Both the position numbers and the translations under genes were made by a program. DNA of 64,000 bases from Oscillospiraceae bacterium (lineage in GTDB: Bacteria; Bacillota; Clostridia; Oscillospirales; Acutalibacteraceae), in NCBI GenBank assembly GCA_022650485.1, contig JALCPP010000008.1:99154-163153 (forward strand), given 5' to 3'. Positions 49,556-59,085 of the stretch are shown piece after piece. Each line of letters opens with the position of its first letter. Within the stretch, counting starts at the first letter, position 1. Below the pieces are notes generated by a model that worked only from the letters and a program-made list of their open reading frames with translations, was not told where the DNA came from and did not search any database.

Positions 49556-50908
49556 ATGAATTTCAAAAAAAGACTTCTTTCCGGTGCAGTGGCCGTTGCG
49601 CTTATGGCAACGGCACTGCCGGGATGTTCTGGTTCTGCACAGGGAACGTCCAGCGGTGCGTCCTCTCAGGCTGCTCTTTCTTCGGCATCTGCCGGAAAAA
49701 CAGTGGAAATTGAGTTTTGGTACGGATTGGGCGGAAAACTCGGCGATACCATGAAGGGCATGATTGATGATTTTAACGCATCTCAGTCAGAAGTAAAGGT
49801 CAAGGGCGTTGCGCAGGGCAGCTATGATGAAACGTATCAGGCTTTGCAGGCGGCCATTGCCAGCGGTACGGCTCCGGCATGCTTTCTGACCGATTCTCCG
49901 GGTGTTCATAATCTGGCTGAAAAGAATGTTCTTGCCGATGTTACGCCTTATATTAATAAGAACAGCGATTTTAATCTGGACGATATGGTTCCGGCTTTCC
50001 TTGCGCCGGCGCAGATCGACAATAAGCTGTACGGCATCCCGGCTTACGGAACAACACAGCTTTTCTATTACCGCAAAGACCTGTTTGAAAAAGCCGGTGT
50101 TTCCGCCGATGTTTTGAACAGCTGGGAAGACCTTGAGAAAGCTTCTGCCAAGCTGGCACAGAAATCCGGAGACACGACCAGCGTATATGCCTGGGAGCCC
50201 ATGTGGGGTTCAGACAACATGGTGGATGCGGTGCTGAGTGCGGGCGGTTCCGTGCTGAGCGAAGACGGCAAAACCGTTACCATCGATGACCAGGTCTGGA
50301 TTAACACCTGGGAATACTTCCGCCGCAATATCTTTGACAACAAGACCATGAGAATCCATTCCGGCGGACAGGGATGGGAATATTGGTATTCTACCATTGA
50401 CGATGCCATGCAGGGCAAAGCAGCCGGATACACAGGTTCTTCCGGTGACCAGGGCGACCTCGATTTCAGCAAAATGGCCGCACATGAACAACCCGGCTGG
50501 AATGGTCAGCAGGGCAAACCTTCCGCCAGCTCCCGTTTTGTTGCCATTCCCGCATCGGTCAGCGATGAGCAAAAGGCAGCTGCTTTCCAGTGGATGACCT
50601 ATTACTCCAGTGCCGCCAACACAGCAAAATGGTCTATGGCAAGCGGTTATATTCCGGTACGTCTTTCCGCACAGGATGACCCGACTTACAAGGCATATTT
50701 GGAAAAGAATCCGCAGGCAGCTATTCCGCTTCAGCAGGCTTCTCATGCATCCCCGGTATTTTTGGACCCGACAGACGGAAAAATTACGGACATCCTGTCA
50801 AAAGCCTGCGACAAAGTTGAAATTGAAAACCAGCCCGTTGCAGAAGTCCTGAAACAGGCAAAAATTGAAGCGCAGAAAGCGTTGGATCAGGCCTTGACCA
50901 AAAAGTAA
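49556..50908 (+). CDS. Extracellular solute-binding lipoprotein, family 1 (UgpB-like)
   Basis: This 450-residue lipoprotein has a signal peptide and lipobox LPGC (Cys24), then a Ser/Ala/Gly linker. The mature N terminus IEFWYGLGGKLGDTMKGMIDDFN followed by GSYDETYQALQAAIASGTAPA resembles the glycerol-3-phosphate-binding protein UgpB (EFWH...GELG...FN...GNY...AAF..G.APA), as far as I recall it. The central FYYRKDLFEKAG and the SWEDL segments are typical of family 1 binding proteins. Ligand is therefore a sugar or a glycerophospho-compound; the downstream phosphatases favour the second. GGAGGGTTACT precedes the ATG. Confidence 0.9.
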   Translation: MNFKKRLLSGAVAVALMATALPGCSGSAQGTSSGASSQAALSSASAGKTVEIEFWYGLGGKLGDTMKGMIDDFNASQSEVKVKGVAQGSYDETYQALQAAIASGTAPACFLTDSPGVHNLAEKNVLADVTPYINKNSDFNLDDMVPAFLAPAQIDNKLYGIPAYGTTQLFYYRKDLFEKAGVSADVLNSWEDLEKASAKLAQKSGDTTSVYAWEPMWGSDNMVDAVLSAGGSVLSEDGKTVTIDDQVWINTWEYFRRNIFDNKTMRIHSGGQGWEYWYSTIDDAMQGKAAGYTGSSGDQGDLDFSKMAAHEQPGWNGQQGKPSASSRFVAIPASVSDEQKAAAFQWMTYYSSAANTAKWSMASGYIPVRLSAQDDPTYKAYLEKNPQAAIPLQQASHASPVFLDPTDGKITDILSKACDKVEIENQPVAEVLKQAKIEAQKALDQALTKK

Positions 50909-50941
50909 TTTACTACAATACATCAGTGTGGAGGAATCCGG

Positions 50942-51712
50942 TTGGAAACAACAAAAAAGCAGAAAAAGATTCGCGCAATTTTATTTGACAAAGACGGAAC
51001 ATTGATTGATTTTAATTCCATCTGGATTCCTCTTGCATTTGAATTGACGGACAAGCTGCTCATCAGCTGTGCAATTCCAAAAAACCGTGAACAAGCAAAA
51101 ATCACTTTATTAGAGCAAATCGGCATCCGAGCGGACGGCAGTGTGGTACCGGGAAGCGTTTATGCTTCCGGTACGCAGGAGGATTTTGTTGAAATCCTTT
51201 ATCACTCCGCTCAAAAACTGGAATTCGATTTGCCGGAATATCAATCCTTTCTGACCGATGTGCGGGACCAAATCCGCAATTATATGGTGACACACAAGAA
51301 TTTTATCCGGCCTGTTCCCAAAGCTGCTGAAACGCTTGCCGCTTTGGTGCAAAGGGGTCTGATCCTGGGGGTATCCACTTCTGACAGTGAAGACAATACC
51401 CGGGTTTGCCTTGACCAGACCGGCCTGCTGCAATATTTCAGCTACATCGGCTGCCCCAGCCGCCGGATTCAGCCAAAACCCGCCGGCGACATTCTTCATG
51501 ATTTTACAGACCGGTTCGAGCTGACCCCAGAAGAAGTTGCCATAGTGGGGGATACCGCGGTCGATATTGCTTTTGCAAAATCAAACCGCGCGGCTCTTGC
51601 GGTGGGGGTTTTAAACGGCGCAGGGAAAACAGAGGAGCTGGAAAGTCAGGCGGATCTTCTTTTGCCTGAAATTTCGAGCCTTATTCGAAACGGGAGTCCT
51701 GTGTGGGATTGA
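50942..51712 (+). CDS. HAD-superfamily phosphatase (phosphoglycolate phosphatase-like)
   Basis: This 256-residue HAD hydrolase starts at TTG 50942 after GGAGGAATCCGG. Motif I is ILFDKDGTLIDF (nucleophile and acid Asp), motif II threonine/serine in GVSTSDSED, motif III lysine in RRIQPKPAGD and motif IV VGDTAVDIAFAKS. A helical cap domain of about 80 residues sits between motifs I and II. It is a cytoplasmic small-molecule phosphatase. Placed between a UgpB-like importer and a secreted phosphoesterase, it may dephosphorylate the imported compound. Confidence 0.88.
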   Translation: METTKKQKKIRAILFDKDGTLIDFNSIWIPLAFELTDKLLISCAIPKNREQAKITLLEQIGIRADGSVVPGSVYASGTQEDFVEILYHSAQKLEFDLPEYQSFLTDVRDQIRNYMVTHKNFIRPVPKAAETLAALVQRGLILGVSTSDSEDNTRVCLDQTGLLQYFSYIGCPSRRIQPKPAGDILHDFTDRFELTPEEVAIVGDTAVDIAFAKSNRAALAVGVLNGAGKTEELESQADLLLPEISSLIRNGSPVWD

Positions 51713-51752
51713 AATCCGGTATAGTCACAAATTTAGAAAGTGAGCAGGAATT

Positions 51753-54700
51753 ATGAAACTATTTAAAAAAGCCTGTGCTATCTGGTTGGTGATGGCATTG
51801 CTTATCAGTATGTTTACTGTTTCCGGGGCTTCTGCTCTGGAATCGGATGACAAAACAATCAGTGTTGTGAAGGACTCCGGCGTTACGTTTGACGGGGTAC
51901 TGGATGAAGATGTCTGGAGTTCCATGCAGCCGGTGGAAAAAAGGGTTGTAGGGGATACCACACCGATTGACGCATCGTTTAACGTAACCTGGGACAACAG
52001 CAACATGTATATTGGAGTTCAGGTAACGGGTGCCGATGAATCGAAAACATCGTTTGATGATGACAGCATCAGTTATTATCTGACACCCCACAATGACAGG
52101 GGCGCATACTCCGAAGATGATTTTCAGGTTCAAATCGGGGATAAGGGAACATCAATCGGTGCCGGATATTCCGGTTCCGGGAAAAATGCGACTCTGAAAG
52201 TTTCAGATATTTCAGCACAGTATCAGTCGATTGAAAACGGATACACGATGGAGGTCAAAATGCCGTGGAGCGTGGTCGGTATGGTGCCGCACGATGTCTG
52301 CGAAATGGGTTTTGACCTGATGGCTTTCTCTGCCGGTGAAAGCGACTGCGTGATGGTGTGGTCCGGAACAACCAACAACTGGACGGATACATCGGATTTC
52401 GGCACGCTGACTTTCACGGGGGACGGCACAGAGCCTAACGGACAGACACTGCGTACGGAGCGCAATATTTTTGAAGAAAACGCAGAAATCAGCATGAACT
52501 ACACGAAGGCAGCGGAAAATGATGCCGTTTGTGTGGTGCCGGATGGCGGCAATCCGGAAGATTCTGTTCTGGAAGAAAAAACACTGACGGAAGGTTCCGG
52601 AAAGGTCGTTTACTCCGCAGAGGAAAATACGCTGGAGCCCGGCGATTACGAAGCGGTGCTTTATAATCCCGAAAATGGAGCCGTCTATGCCCGCGCGTCC
52701 TTTGCCATTGGCGAAGTAAAAATATGGACGGAGGAATCTTCGTATTCCAGGCTGGACAAGACGGATATTACGGTTCATTATGCCGATGCGGCGAGCGGAA
52801 GCTGGATTGGTGTTTATTATGCAGGGGATGTACCCGGCAGTTCCTATCCATCCATTGTATGGGGATACACGGATTCGGACAGTGGAGAAATCACCTTTAC
52901 AACGGATGATTTCAGTAAATCCACCCATCCGAATTTTTCGGATGGAAGCAAGGACTACCTGAGATCTGGTGATTATAAAGTGGTTTTGTTCAAAGATGGC
53001 GGTTATGCCATAGACCAAGCTTGCCCTTTCACAGTAGCAGGTCCGCAGCTGACACTGGACAACCACGCGTATTCTTTGAATTTTCAGATTGATTTAGATT
53101 ACAGCGGCACAGATGCTGTAAACAACAAGGACTGGGTGGGCATTTACAAAAAAGGTGAGACTCCGGGCGATTCGGCTTCCTATGCGTTTAAGTATGCAAC
53201 CGGTGAGTCTGGCACCTTAACGTTCACACAGGAAGATGTAAAGCAGTATAGTTGGAGTCCTTTGGAAGGTGGTCCGCTGCCGGAAGGAGATTATGAGCTG
53301 ATTCTGCTGGCGAATGACGGATATGGGATTTTGGACCGCGTGCCTTTTTCCCTTGCGGATACTGAAATCTATACACCTGATGCGGCCTCTTATGACCGAA
53401 GCGGTGCAAGAACCGGTTATGCGGACGGAACCGTAACTATTACGGACAGCGGCCATAAGACCACTTCGCAGTACGTGCTGTACTGGGGCGATGACAACGG
53501 AAAGTTAAACGAATTTGACTCAATCGACACTGTGGCACGCACAGAAGATGCCACAACCTATCAAATGACTGAAAATACGTTCATTCCTGCACAGGCCACA
53601 AAACTGCTTGTGTACAGCAGTAATGGCACGCAGGAGTCCGATACGCCGGTATCTTGTGACCTTCCGGACGGTGTAAAGTTTGCCGACGAGGCTCCGCTTT
53701 ATACGTTTGACGTCATTTCAGACACACATGTTCAGGCATGGGACAGTGAAATGAACGCACGCGTTAATATGGCTTTTGAGGATATTAAAAAGAACGATCC
53801 GCATAGCCAAGGAATCATTGTTAACGGAGACATGGTGGACCAGGGATTCGATGAGAACTATAACGAATTTTTCTCAATCGTAAATAAAAATCAAAATGGA
53901 CTGCCGCCGCTCTATCTTGTTATGGGAAACCATGAATTCATGGATTTTGCAACGGCGAATCCTTATACGAATGCTTTGGATGGAAAAGAGCAGAGATGGC
54001 TGAATTATACACAGAATTCTTCCCTTTATTATGACACCTACATCAACGGACAGCATTTTATCATGTTGGGCTCCGAAGGATACACCGGATTGGATTTAGG
54101 GTATGATCACGACTACTGCGACATATCAGAGGCACAGTTCAGCTGGTTAAGGACAAAACTTGCTGAAACAAAAGATAAAAAGGAACCGATTTTTCTGTTT
54201 CTGCACCAGCCGATGTTGGATACAGTAGCCGGTTCGATGGCATACCAGGGCTGGAACGGCGTAAAGCCGGAACAGGAACAGGAACTCAGAAGCATCCTGA
54301 AAGAGTATCCTCAGGTTATTATGTTCAACGGACATACGCATTGGCTTTTGGAATCTGACCATGAAATGTACGATGGAAAAAACACCTTTGCCAGTATTTT
54401 CAACACAGCTTCCGCCGGATACCTCTGGTCTGATGAAGGTCAGGAGATTAGCAGCGGAGAAGGTCTTTACATTGAGGTTTATAAGGACAAACTTCTGGTT
54501 AAAGGAAGAAATTACACGGACGGGAAATGGGTCCCGAAAGCATTTTTCTCCGTCGACATGAATGAAAAGTACCAGGGAATTTCAGAGGATGATTCCGGCA
54601 GCAGCAGTCACTCTGGCAGTGGCAGTCACTCCGGCAGCAGCAGTCACTCCGGCGGAAGTTCCTCGCAGCCGGCAGCAGGCGGCGATAGTTCCACGGTACA

Positions 54701-55733
54701 AAAAACCCAGAACAGCGCCGGAAGGACAATTGTTTCCGTTGCTGCACAGCCCGATGCGGCTGCGGTGGTTTCCGGTGGAAAAGCGACCGTGAACGTCACG
54801 GTTCCGCAGACAGCAATGGATGGTTCTTCCTCTGTGACAGCGGCGAATCCGATGAGCTTGAATATTACAGCGCCGGCATCCGCTTTAATCAGTCAGTTGA
54901 ATAACAGTGCTGTTCATGCGGTATCTTTGACGGTACGTGTTCCGTCGGAGGCACTCGGCAATACGAATGAGAACATTCAGGCTTCCGTGAATCTTCCCAA
55001 AGCTGTGGTGCAGACTGCAAAAGATTTAAAGAAAGATATTATTCTGAATACGACTGATTCACAGACCGGAAAATTAGCTCATTCCTGGACTCTTTCCGGA
55101 CAAAATCTCAGCAATTCGGTTTCGTCTGTTGTTGCGGTCGACACCGTTGTTAAAGTCAAATCTGTCAAAAATGACACGGGTGCTGCAAAAATTGTTGCAG
55201 AAAACACCGCAGACCATCAGTCCTGCGGAACGATGATCCATTTTGCAGAAAACGGTCTGCTTCCCGCACCGGCGGCGGTTCGGGTGTATGTCGGTGACCA
55301 AGACAACTGCGGTCCGAATTCCAAAGTATATTTTTACTATGTGAACCGCGCTACCGGTGTTCTGGAACAAATGCCGAAAAGCGAATATACCGTGGATGCC
55401 GATGGCTATGTGACAGTTCATATCATGCATTGCTCCGATTATGTCCTGATGCCGAAAAAAGCAACGACTCCTTATCCGGTGCAATCAGACACAACCTATC
55501 CGGTAGGCGTTAAGAAAGGCCAGAGTTACATGTTTGGCATGACCGTGACCGGCAATGCGGCTCCGGCGTTTGGCGTTGGAAACGGAAAAGTGTTTTTAAG
55601 CTCAGTCAAACGTGTGGGCAACCGGTATTTCTTTACGGTAAAGGCAATCGGCAACCCCGGGGAAACGACTGCTGTTTACTCCACTTTACCTGGGAAAAAG
55701 GCCGTTCCAATGTGCTATATTACGGTACGGTGA
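51753..55733 (+). CDS. Large secreted metallophosphoesterase with carbohydrate-binding-like and Ig-like domains
   Basis: This is a 1326-residue exported protein. A signal peptide (about 1-29, ending SGASA) is followed by a CBM9-like domain (about 40-220), at least two similar Ig-like modules (around 320-430 and 430-530) and a further beta-rich module (about 540-640). A calcineurin-like phosphoesterase domain (about 650-920) has all metal motifs: DTH 657-659, NGDMVD, GNHE 725-728, LFLHQP and GHTH 860-863. A Gly/Ser/His linker (about 948-985) and a beta-rich C-terminal region of about 340 residues follow. No sortase or SLH motif is visible. It probably cleaves phosphate esters or diesters outside the cell, in step with the upstream importer. 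Confidence 0.9.
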   Translation: MKLFKKACAIWLVMALLISMFTVSGASALESDDKTISVVKDSGVTFDGVLDEDVWSSMQPVEKRVVGDTTPIDASFNVTWDNSNMYIGVQVTGADESKTSFDDDSISYYLTPHNDRGAYSEDDFQVQIGDKGTSIGAGYSGSGKNATLKVSDISAQYQSIENGYTMEVKMPWSVVGMVPHDVCEMGFDLMAFSAGESDCVMVWSGTTNNWTDTSDFGTLTFTGDGTEPNGQTLRTERNIFEENAEISMNYTKAAENDAVCVVPDGGNPEDSVLEEKTLTEGSGKVVYSAEENTLEPGDYEAVLYNPENGAVYARASFAIGEVKIWTEESSYSRLDKTDITVHYADAASGSWIGVYYAGDVPGSSYPSIVWGYTDSDSGEITFTTDDFSKSTHPNFSDGSKDYLRSGDYKVVLFKDGGYAIDQACPFTVAGPQLTLDNHAYSLNFQIDLDYSGTDAVNNKDWVGIYKKGETPGDSASYAFKYATGESGTLTFTQEDVKQYSWSPLEGGPLPEGDYELILLANDGYGILDRVPFSLADTEIYTPDAASYDRSGARTGYADGTVTITDSGHKTTSQYVLYWGDDNGKLNEFDSIDTVARTEDATTYQMTENTFIPAQATKLLVYSSNGTQESDTPVSCDLPDGVKFADEAPLYTFDVISDTHVQAWDSEMNARVNMAFEDIKKNDPHSQGIIVNGDMVDQGFDENYNEFFSIVNKNQNGLPPLYLVMGNHEFMDFATANPYTNALDGKEQRWLNYTQNSSLYYDTYINGQHFIMLGSEGYTGLDLGYDHDYCDISEAQFSWLRTKLAETKDKKEPIFLFLHQPMLDTVAGSMAYQGWNGVKPEQEQELRSILKEYPQVIMFNGHTHWLLESDHEMYDGKNTFASIFNTASAGYLWSDEGQEISSGEGLYIEVYKDKLLVKGRNYTDGKWVPKAFFSVDMNEKYQGISEDDSGSSSHSGSGSHSGSSSHSGGSSSQPAAGGDSSTVQKTQNSAGRTIVSVAAQPDAAAVVSGGKATVNVTVPQTAMDGSSSVTAANPMSLNITAPASALISQLNNSAVHAVSLTVRVPSEALGNTNENIQASVNLPKAVVQTAKDLKKDIILNTTDSQTGKLAHSWTLSGQNLSNSVSSVVAVDTVVKVKSVKNDTGAAKIVAENTADHQSCGTMIHFAENGLLPAPAAVRVYVGDQDNCGPNSKVYFYYVNRATGVLEQMPKSEYTVDADGYVTVHIMHCSDYVLMPKKATTPYPVQSDTTYPVGVKKGQSYMFGMTVTGNAAPAFGVGNGKVFLSSVKRVGNRYFFTVKAIGNPGETTAVYSTLPGKKAVPMCYITVR
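54597..54650 (+). repeat. Three 18-bp tandem repeats in the Ser/His linker of the phosphoesterase
   Basis: Three copies of the unit GGCAGCAGCAGTCACTCC (54597-54614, 54615-54632, 54633-54650; few mismatches) encode G-S-S/G-S-H-S units of the linker behind the phosphoesterase domain. In-frame, so length can vary between strains. Confidence 0.85.
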
Positions 55734-55776
55734 CCAGAAAATAAGATACCAGAAAAATAGAAGACCACAATGAATG

Positions 55777-55831
55777 AACTGCACCCCATTTGCTTCAGTA
55801 TCGCATACTGTCTGACAAATGGGGTGCAGTT
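55777..55831. terminator. Nested hairpin after the phosphoesterase gene
   Basis: A perfect 16-bp outer stem (55777-55792 with 55816-55831) encloses an inner CAGTAT-CGC-ATACTG hairpin. It ends 44 bp after the operon stop; only a short T-containing stretch (TCTAATTAATATTT) follows, so termination may be moderate. Confidence 0.65.
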
Positions 55832-55893
55832 CTAATTAATATTTACAGGCGATCAGGGAACCATCCGATTACACTATGATTGGGGAAATAATA

Positions 55894-56208
55894 ATGCCAT
55901 ATGTATTTTTGGGAGCGGCGATTATCAGCGAATTGCTCGGTACAACATTGCTGAAATATTCGAATGGTTTTACTTTGCTTTTGCCGTCACTGGGCAGTGT
56001 CCTTGCCTATGCCATGTCGTGCTTTTTTTTGGCGAAATGCCTTCAAAACATCAATCTGAGTGTTGCATATGCTACTTGGTGTGCTTCTGGCATTGTCGTA
56101 ACAACGCTGATTTCCGTGATCCTTTTTCAGGAAAATATCAGTATTGCGGGGATGATTGGACTTTTTTTCGTCATTACCGGTGTTGCTCTTTTGAATTTCT
56201 TTGGTTAG
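55894..56208 (+). CDS. Small multidrug resistance (SMR) family transporter
   Basis: This 104-residue protein from ATG 55894 (GGGGA upstream) has four helices. The in-frame ATG at 55876 would lengthen the family's fixed N terminus. The essential membrane glutamate is in AAIISELLGTTLLKYSNGF (Glu13), and YATWCASGIVV fits helix 3 of EmrE/QacC/SugE-type proteins. SMR members export quaternary cations or guanidinium; Trp in YATW is common in drug-type members. Single gene. Confidence 0.9.
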   Translation: MPYVFLGAAIISELLGTTLLKYSNGFTLLLPSLGSVLAYAMSCFFLAKCLQNINLSVAYATWCASGIVVTTLISVILFQENISIAGMIGLFFVITGVALLNFFG

Positions 56209-56328
56209 AAAATGAAATGCTGAAAGCCCAAAATGGATGGAATTGCGCCAACTTTACATACAATTAGTAGTATAAATGGTATTATGTACTAGCAGGAATT
56301 TAAATGGTGGACTTTTGTGAAGGCAGAG

Positions 56329-57156
56329 TTACGAAACGGGGCCCTGAGGGGGTTCCGTTTGGCCGGTATTTTGTGCTTGAGTCGTTTTGTTTTCAGAAGG
56401 CTTTACCAGCTCGATTTGCATTCCCATTCGTTTAAATTTAGTTAAGACAGATTTTGGGGCGGTATCATTTGTAATCAGCAGATCGATATTTTCAGCTTCT
56501 CCGTATCGAAAATTTGAGGTGACTCCGATTTTTGTATAATCGGCCAGCACAAAGTGTTTTTCAGACCGTTCGAACATCATGGAGTTCACGGGTCTTTCCT
56601 GGAAAGCCGCCGTTGTAAGCCCCCCTTCCACAGAGAGGCCGGCACAGCCCAGAAAACACTTGTTGGCAGAAACCCGGCCGATGTTCTGCAATGCGAATTC
56701 ACCGAACATCGATTCCTTTGGAAAACGGATTTCCCCACCGGTCAAGGCGACGGTAAGGGTTGGATTATGCGGCATTTTCAATGCTTTGCCGTTGTTTGTG
56801 ATGACGGTGACATTGTTTGCCGTAATATACTGCATCATGAGCAGTGCCGTGGAGCTGGTATTAATAAAAATAGAGTCCTGGTCCTGCACCAGCGCGGCGG
56901 CTTTTTTAGCGATTGCCGTTTTGCACTGCATTTGGCTGCTGCTGAATCCGCTGCTGCCCGGGTTCAGCAGCATGGCTTTGCCGTATTGGCGGGTAATGAT
57001 ATGGTGTTCTTCCAGACTGTTTAAATCGCGTCGGATGGTCAGCGGAGATACATTCAATTCTTTTGCAAGGAACGAAACCTTAACATGGCCGTATTGTTCT
57101 AAGAGGTGAATGATTTCCGTTCGCCGATGATCGACAAAATTTAAACTCCTTTTCAT
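56329..57156 (-). CDS. DeoR-family regulator of the ascorbate-type operon
   Basis: The protein has 275 residues from ATG 57156, which follows GGGGGAAGGTTGCT; the frame extends upstream to 57216 but without a ribosome site. The DeoR helix-turn-helix (DHRRTEIIHLLEQYGHVKVSFLAKELNVSPLTIRRDLNSL) begins the protein, and the C-terminal sensor (FINTSSTALLMM, NNGKALKM) follows. A Thr/Gln/Pro-rich tail of about 25 residues ends it. It is last in the minus-strand ula-like operon and probably represses it in response to a pathway sugar phosphate. Confidence 0.92.
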   Translation of the reverse strand: MKRSLNFVDHRRTEIIHLLEQYGHVKVSFLAKELNVSPLTIRRDLNSLEEHHIITRQYGKAMLLNPGSSGFSSSQMQCKTAIAKKAAALVQDQDSIFINTSSTALLMMQYITANNVTVITNNGKALKMPHNPTLTVALTGGEIRFPKESMFGEFALQNIGRVSANKCFLGCAGLSVEGGLTTAAFQERPVNSMMFERSEKHFVLADYTKIGVTSNFRYGEAENIDLLITNDTAPKSVLTKFKRMGMQIELVKPSENKTTQAQNTGQTEPPQGPVS

Positions 57157-57212
57157 AGCAACCTTCCCCCATCGAAAAGATTTTGCAGGCTGAACAGCCT
57201 GCCTTCTGTAAA

Positions 57213-58106
57213 TCACGCATTTACAGAACAGATTTGGTGCGAATCGTCTATCCAGACGGCATCCAGTTTTTCGCGCAGGAATTTTGCGGCAAACCGCAGG
57301 TCTTCACGCCATTGCGGGGACCCTTTGTACCAGAACTCTCCCACATAAAGCCGGACGTTCTGTTCCTTCAGGCGGGAAATGCAGCCCAGATAATCCGTGT
57401 GTCCGGTGGAAAATGGAATTTCCCTGTAATGGCCCGGCAGGGTTTCTTTCAGATGTGCCGCGAAAATATGACCTTTGCCGGTTTTCAAGTCTTCCGCGGC
57501 CGGTTTTCCGTACAGAAGAGCGGCATTCTGCAAATTTCCGATATCCGGGTAAACCCCAAGATAGGGACTGTCAATCAGGTCCACGTATTTCATGGCCTTT
57601 TCCACCGTATCCATAAATGGCGTTTCCATGGTTTCAAAACCTAGAACAATGCCGGATTTAGCGGCCATGCCGATGGATTTTTTCAGCCCGTCTGCAAACA
57701 GTTCACGCGTTTTTTCAGTACCGGGTTCATAATACACATCATACCCGGCAAGCTGAATGATGCGGATACCAAGCTCGGCAGCAAGGGTGACGGCTTGGTC
57801 CATAATTTCCAGCCCACGTGCTTGGGTTGCCGGGTCGGGGCTGCCAAGCGGGTATTTGCGATGCCCGGAAAGACACATGGAGCGAATGGGAACCCCTGTT
57901 TCTTCCATGGCAGAAACCAGTTCCCGCCGCTGGTCCTGTGTCCAGTTCAGGCGGCTCAGCTTTTCATCGGTTTCATCGATGCTGATTTCCACGTGGTCAA
58001 ATCCGCTTGCCTTTGCAGCGCTCAGCTTTTCTTTCCACGTCAGGTTCGAAGGCATGGCCTTTTCGTAAAGACCCAGATGATAATTCCGGTTCAAAGAATT
58101 TTCCAA
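57213..58106 (-). CDS. ulaE: L-ribulose/L-xylulose-5-phosphate 3-epimerase
   Basis: This 297-residue TIM-barrel sugar phosphate isomerase/epimerase (AP endonuclease family 2 fold) is of the UlaE/SgaU type: GLYEKAMPSNLTWKEKLSAAKASGFDHVEISIDETDEKLSRL, then MCLSGHRKYPLGS, GYDVYYE, ETMETPFMD and YVGEFWYKG, blocks close to E. coli UlaE (284 residues). It converts L-xylulose-5-phosphate to L-ribulose-5-phosphate in L-ascorbate catabolism. The start is TTG at 58106, behind GGGAGAAGAAACT. UlaG and UlaF homologues nearby confirm the pathway. Confidence 0.92.
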   Translation of the reverse strand: MENSLNRNYHLGLYEKAMPSNLTWKEKLSAAKASGFDHVEISIDETDEKLSRLNWTQDQRRELVSAMEETGVPIRSMCLSGHRKYPLGSPDPATQARGLEIMDQAVTLAAELGIRIIQLAGYDVYYEPGTEKTRELFADGLKKSIGMAAKSGIVLGFETMETPFMDTVEKAMKYVDLIDSPYLGVYPDIGNLQNAALLYGKPAAEDLKTGKGHIFAAHLKETLPGHYREIPFSTGHTDYLGCISRLKEQNVRLYVGEFWYKGSPQWREDLRFAAKFLREKLDAVWIDDSHQICSVNA

Positions 58107-58160
58107 AGTTTCTTCTCCCTTTTTTATTCTGAATGAAAGCAGGGGATGGCGGATGTTCCG

Positions 58161-59000
58161 TTACTGCAAGACATATTGTTGCAGAAATTGAGCAACCCCG
58201 TCTTCTGCGTTGCTTTTTGCGGTAAACCGTGCCTGTTTCCGAATTTCCTCATCGGCATTCCCCATTGCTACGGACATTCCGGCAAAGCGAAGCATTGCGC
58301 TGTCGTTGTTGGCATCTCCGAATGCCATAATGTCTTTTGGCAAGATGTCAAGCCGATTGCAGAGCTGCCGCAGGCAGTTAGCTTTGTTGCATCCCTGTTT
58401 GGTAAATTCGTAGTGGTAGGGGAAGGGATTGGTGATCTCAACACCTTTAATGGAGACAAGCTTTTCTTCAAATGCCCGTATGTATTCTTTTTCAACGTGC
58501 GGAAGGAAAATCTTTTGAATTCTGCAATCCCGCTGCAGCAGCTCCTGTATATCAGAAATAATATTTTTCGATTGATTCATGGCTTTCAGGCGGTTTGGGG
58601 AATAAAAGCTGTCGCTGTAAAAGCACAGTGCTTTTTCGTCGGTATAAGCCTGATTTTCGACATAGATTTCAAAATAGATGGGAAATGAGGTCACGGCGTC
58701 CACAACTTGAGCGGCCGTTTCCTTTGGCAAAGGGTCGGAAAACAGTTCCTTATTTTCTTGTAAATCGATGAGGCTTGCGCCGTTTGCCGTAATTGCAAAA
58801 CGCATTTCCTCTAAGGAAAGCACGTCCTGCGGAAAACGCGGCAGGATTCTTCCGCTTGTTACGACAAATTCAATTCCCATTGCGTTCAATTCTTTTACAG
58901 CATGGAGGTTTGCCCGGGTGACCAGGCTGTCTTGGTTCAGAAAAGTCCCGTCCAGGTCGACCGCCACAAGGCGTGGGAGCAGTCGGTGTTCTGTTGTCAT
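58161..59000 (-). CDS. Cof-type HAD hydrolase
   Basis: The 279 residues have the HAD motifs VAVDLDGTFLNQD (Asp nucleophile near 15), TSGR (motif II), a basic motif III and GDANNDSAMLRFAG (motif IV), with a C2B cap as in Cof/YidA-type sugar phosphatases. Substrate is unknown; within the ula-like operon a pentose- or ascorbate-phosphate phosphatase role is conceivable. It sits between HPr and ulaE genes. Confidence 0.9.
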   Translation of the reverse strand: MTTEHRLLPRLVAVDLDGTFLNQDSLVTRANLHAVKELNAMGIEFVVTSGRILPRFPQDVLSLEEMRFAITANGASLIDLQENKELFSDPLPKETAAQVVDAVTSFPIYFEIYVENQAYTDEKALCFYSDSFYSPNRLKAMNQSKNIISDIQELLQRDCRIQKIFLPHVEKEYIRAFEEKLVSIKGVEITNPFPYHYEFTKQGCNKANCLRQLCNRLDILPKDIMAFGDANNDSAMLRFAGMSVAMGNADEEIRKQARFTAKSNAEDGVAQFLQQYVLQ

Positions 59001-59085
59001 TTCATCGCCTCCCGAAAAATGGATTCTGCAGCGCCGAACAGGCGCTGCAGCAATTGTATCATTATTGTACCATATGAATCAGCCG

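Noticed and set aside
54597..54650. CRISPR-like repeat array
   Set aside because: The three 18-bp units are directly adjacent without spacers and encode an in-frame Gly/Ser/His linker.
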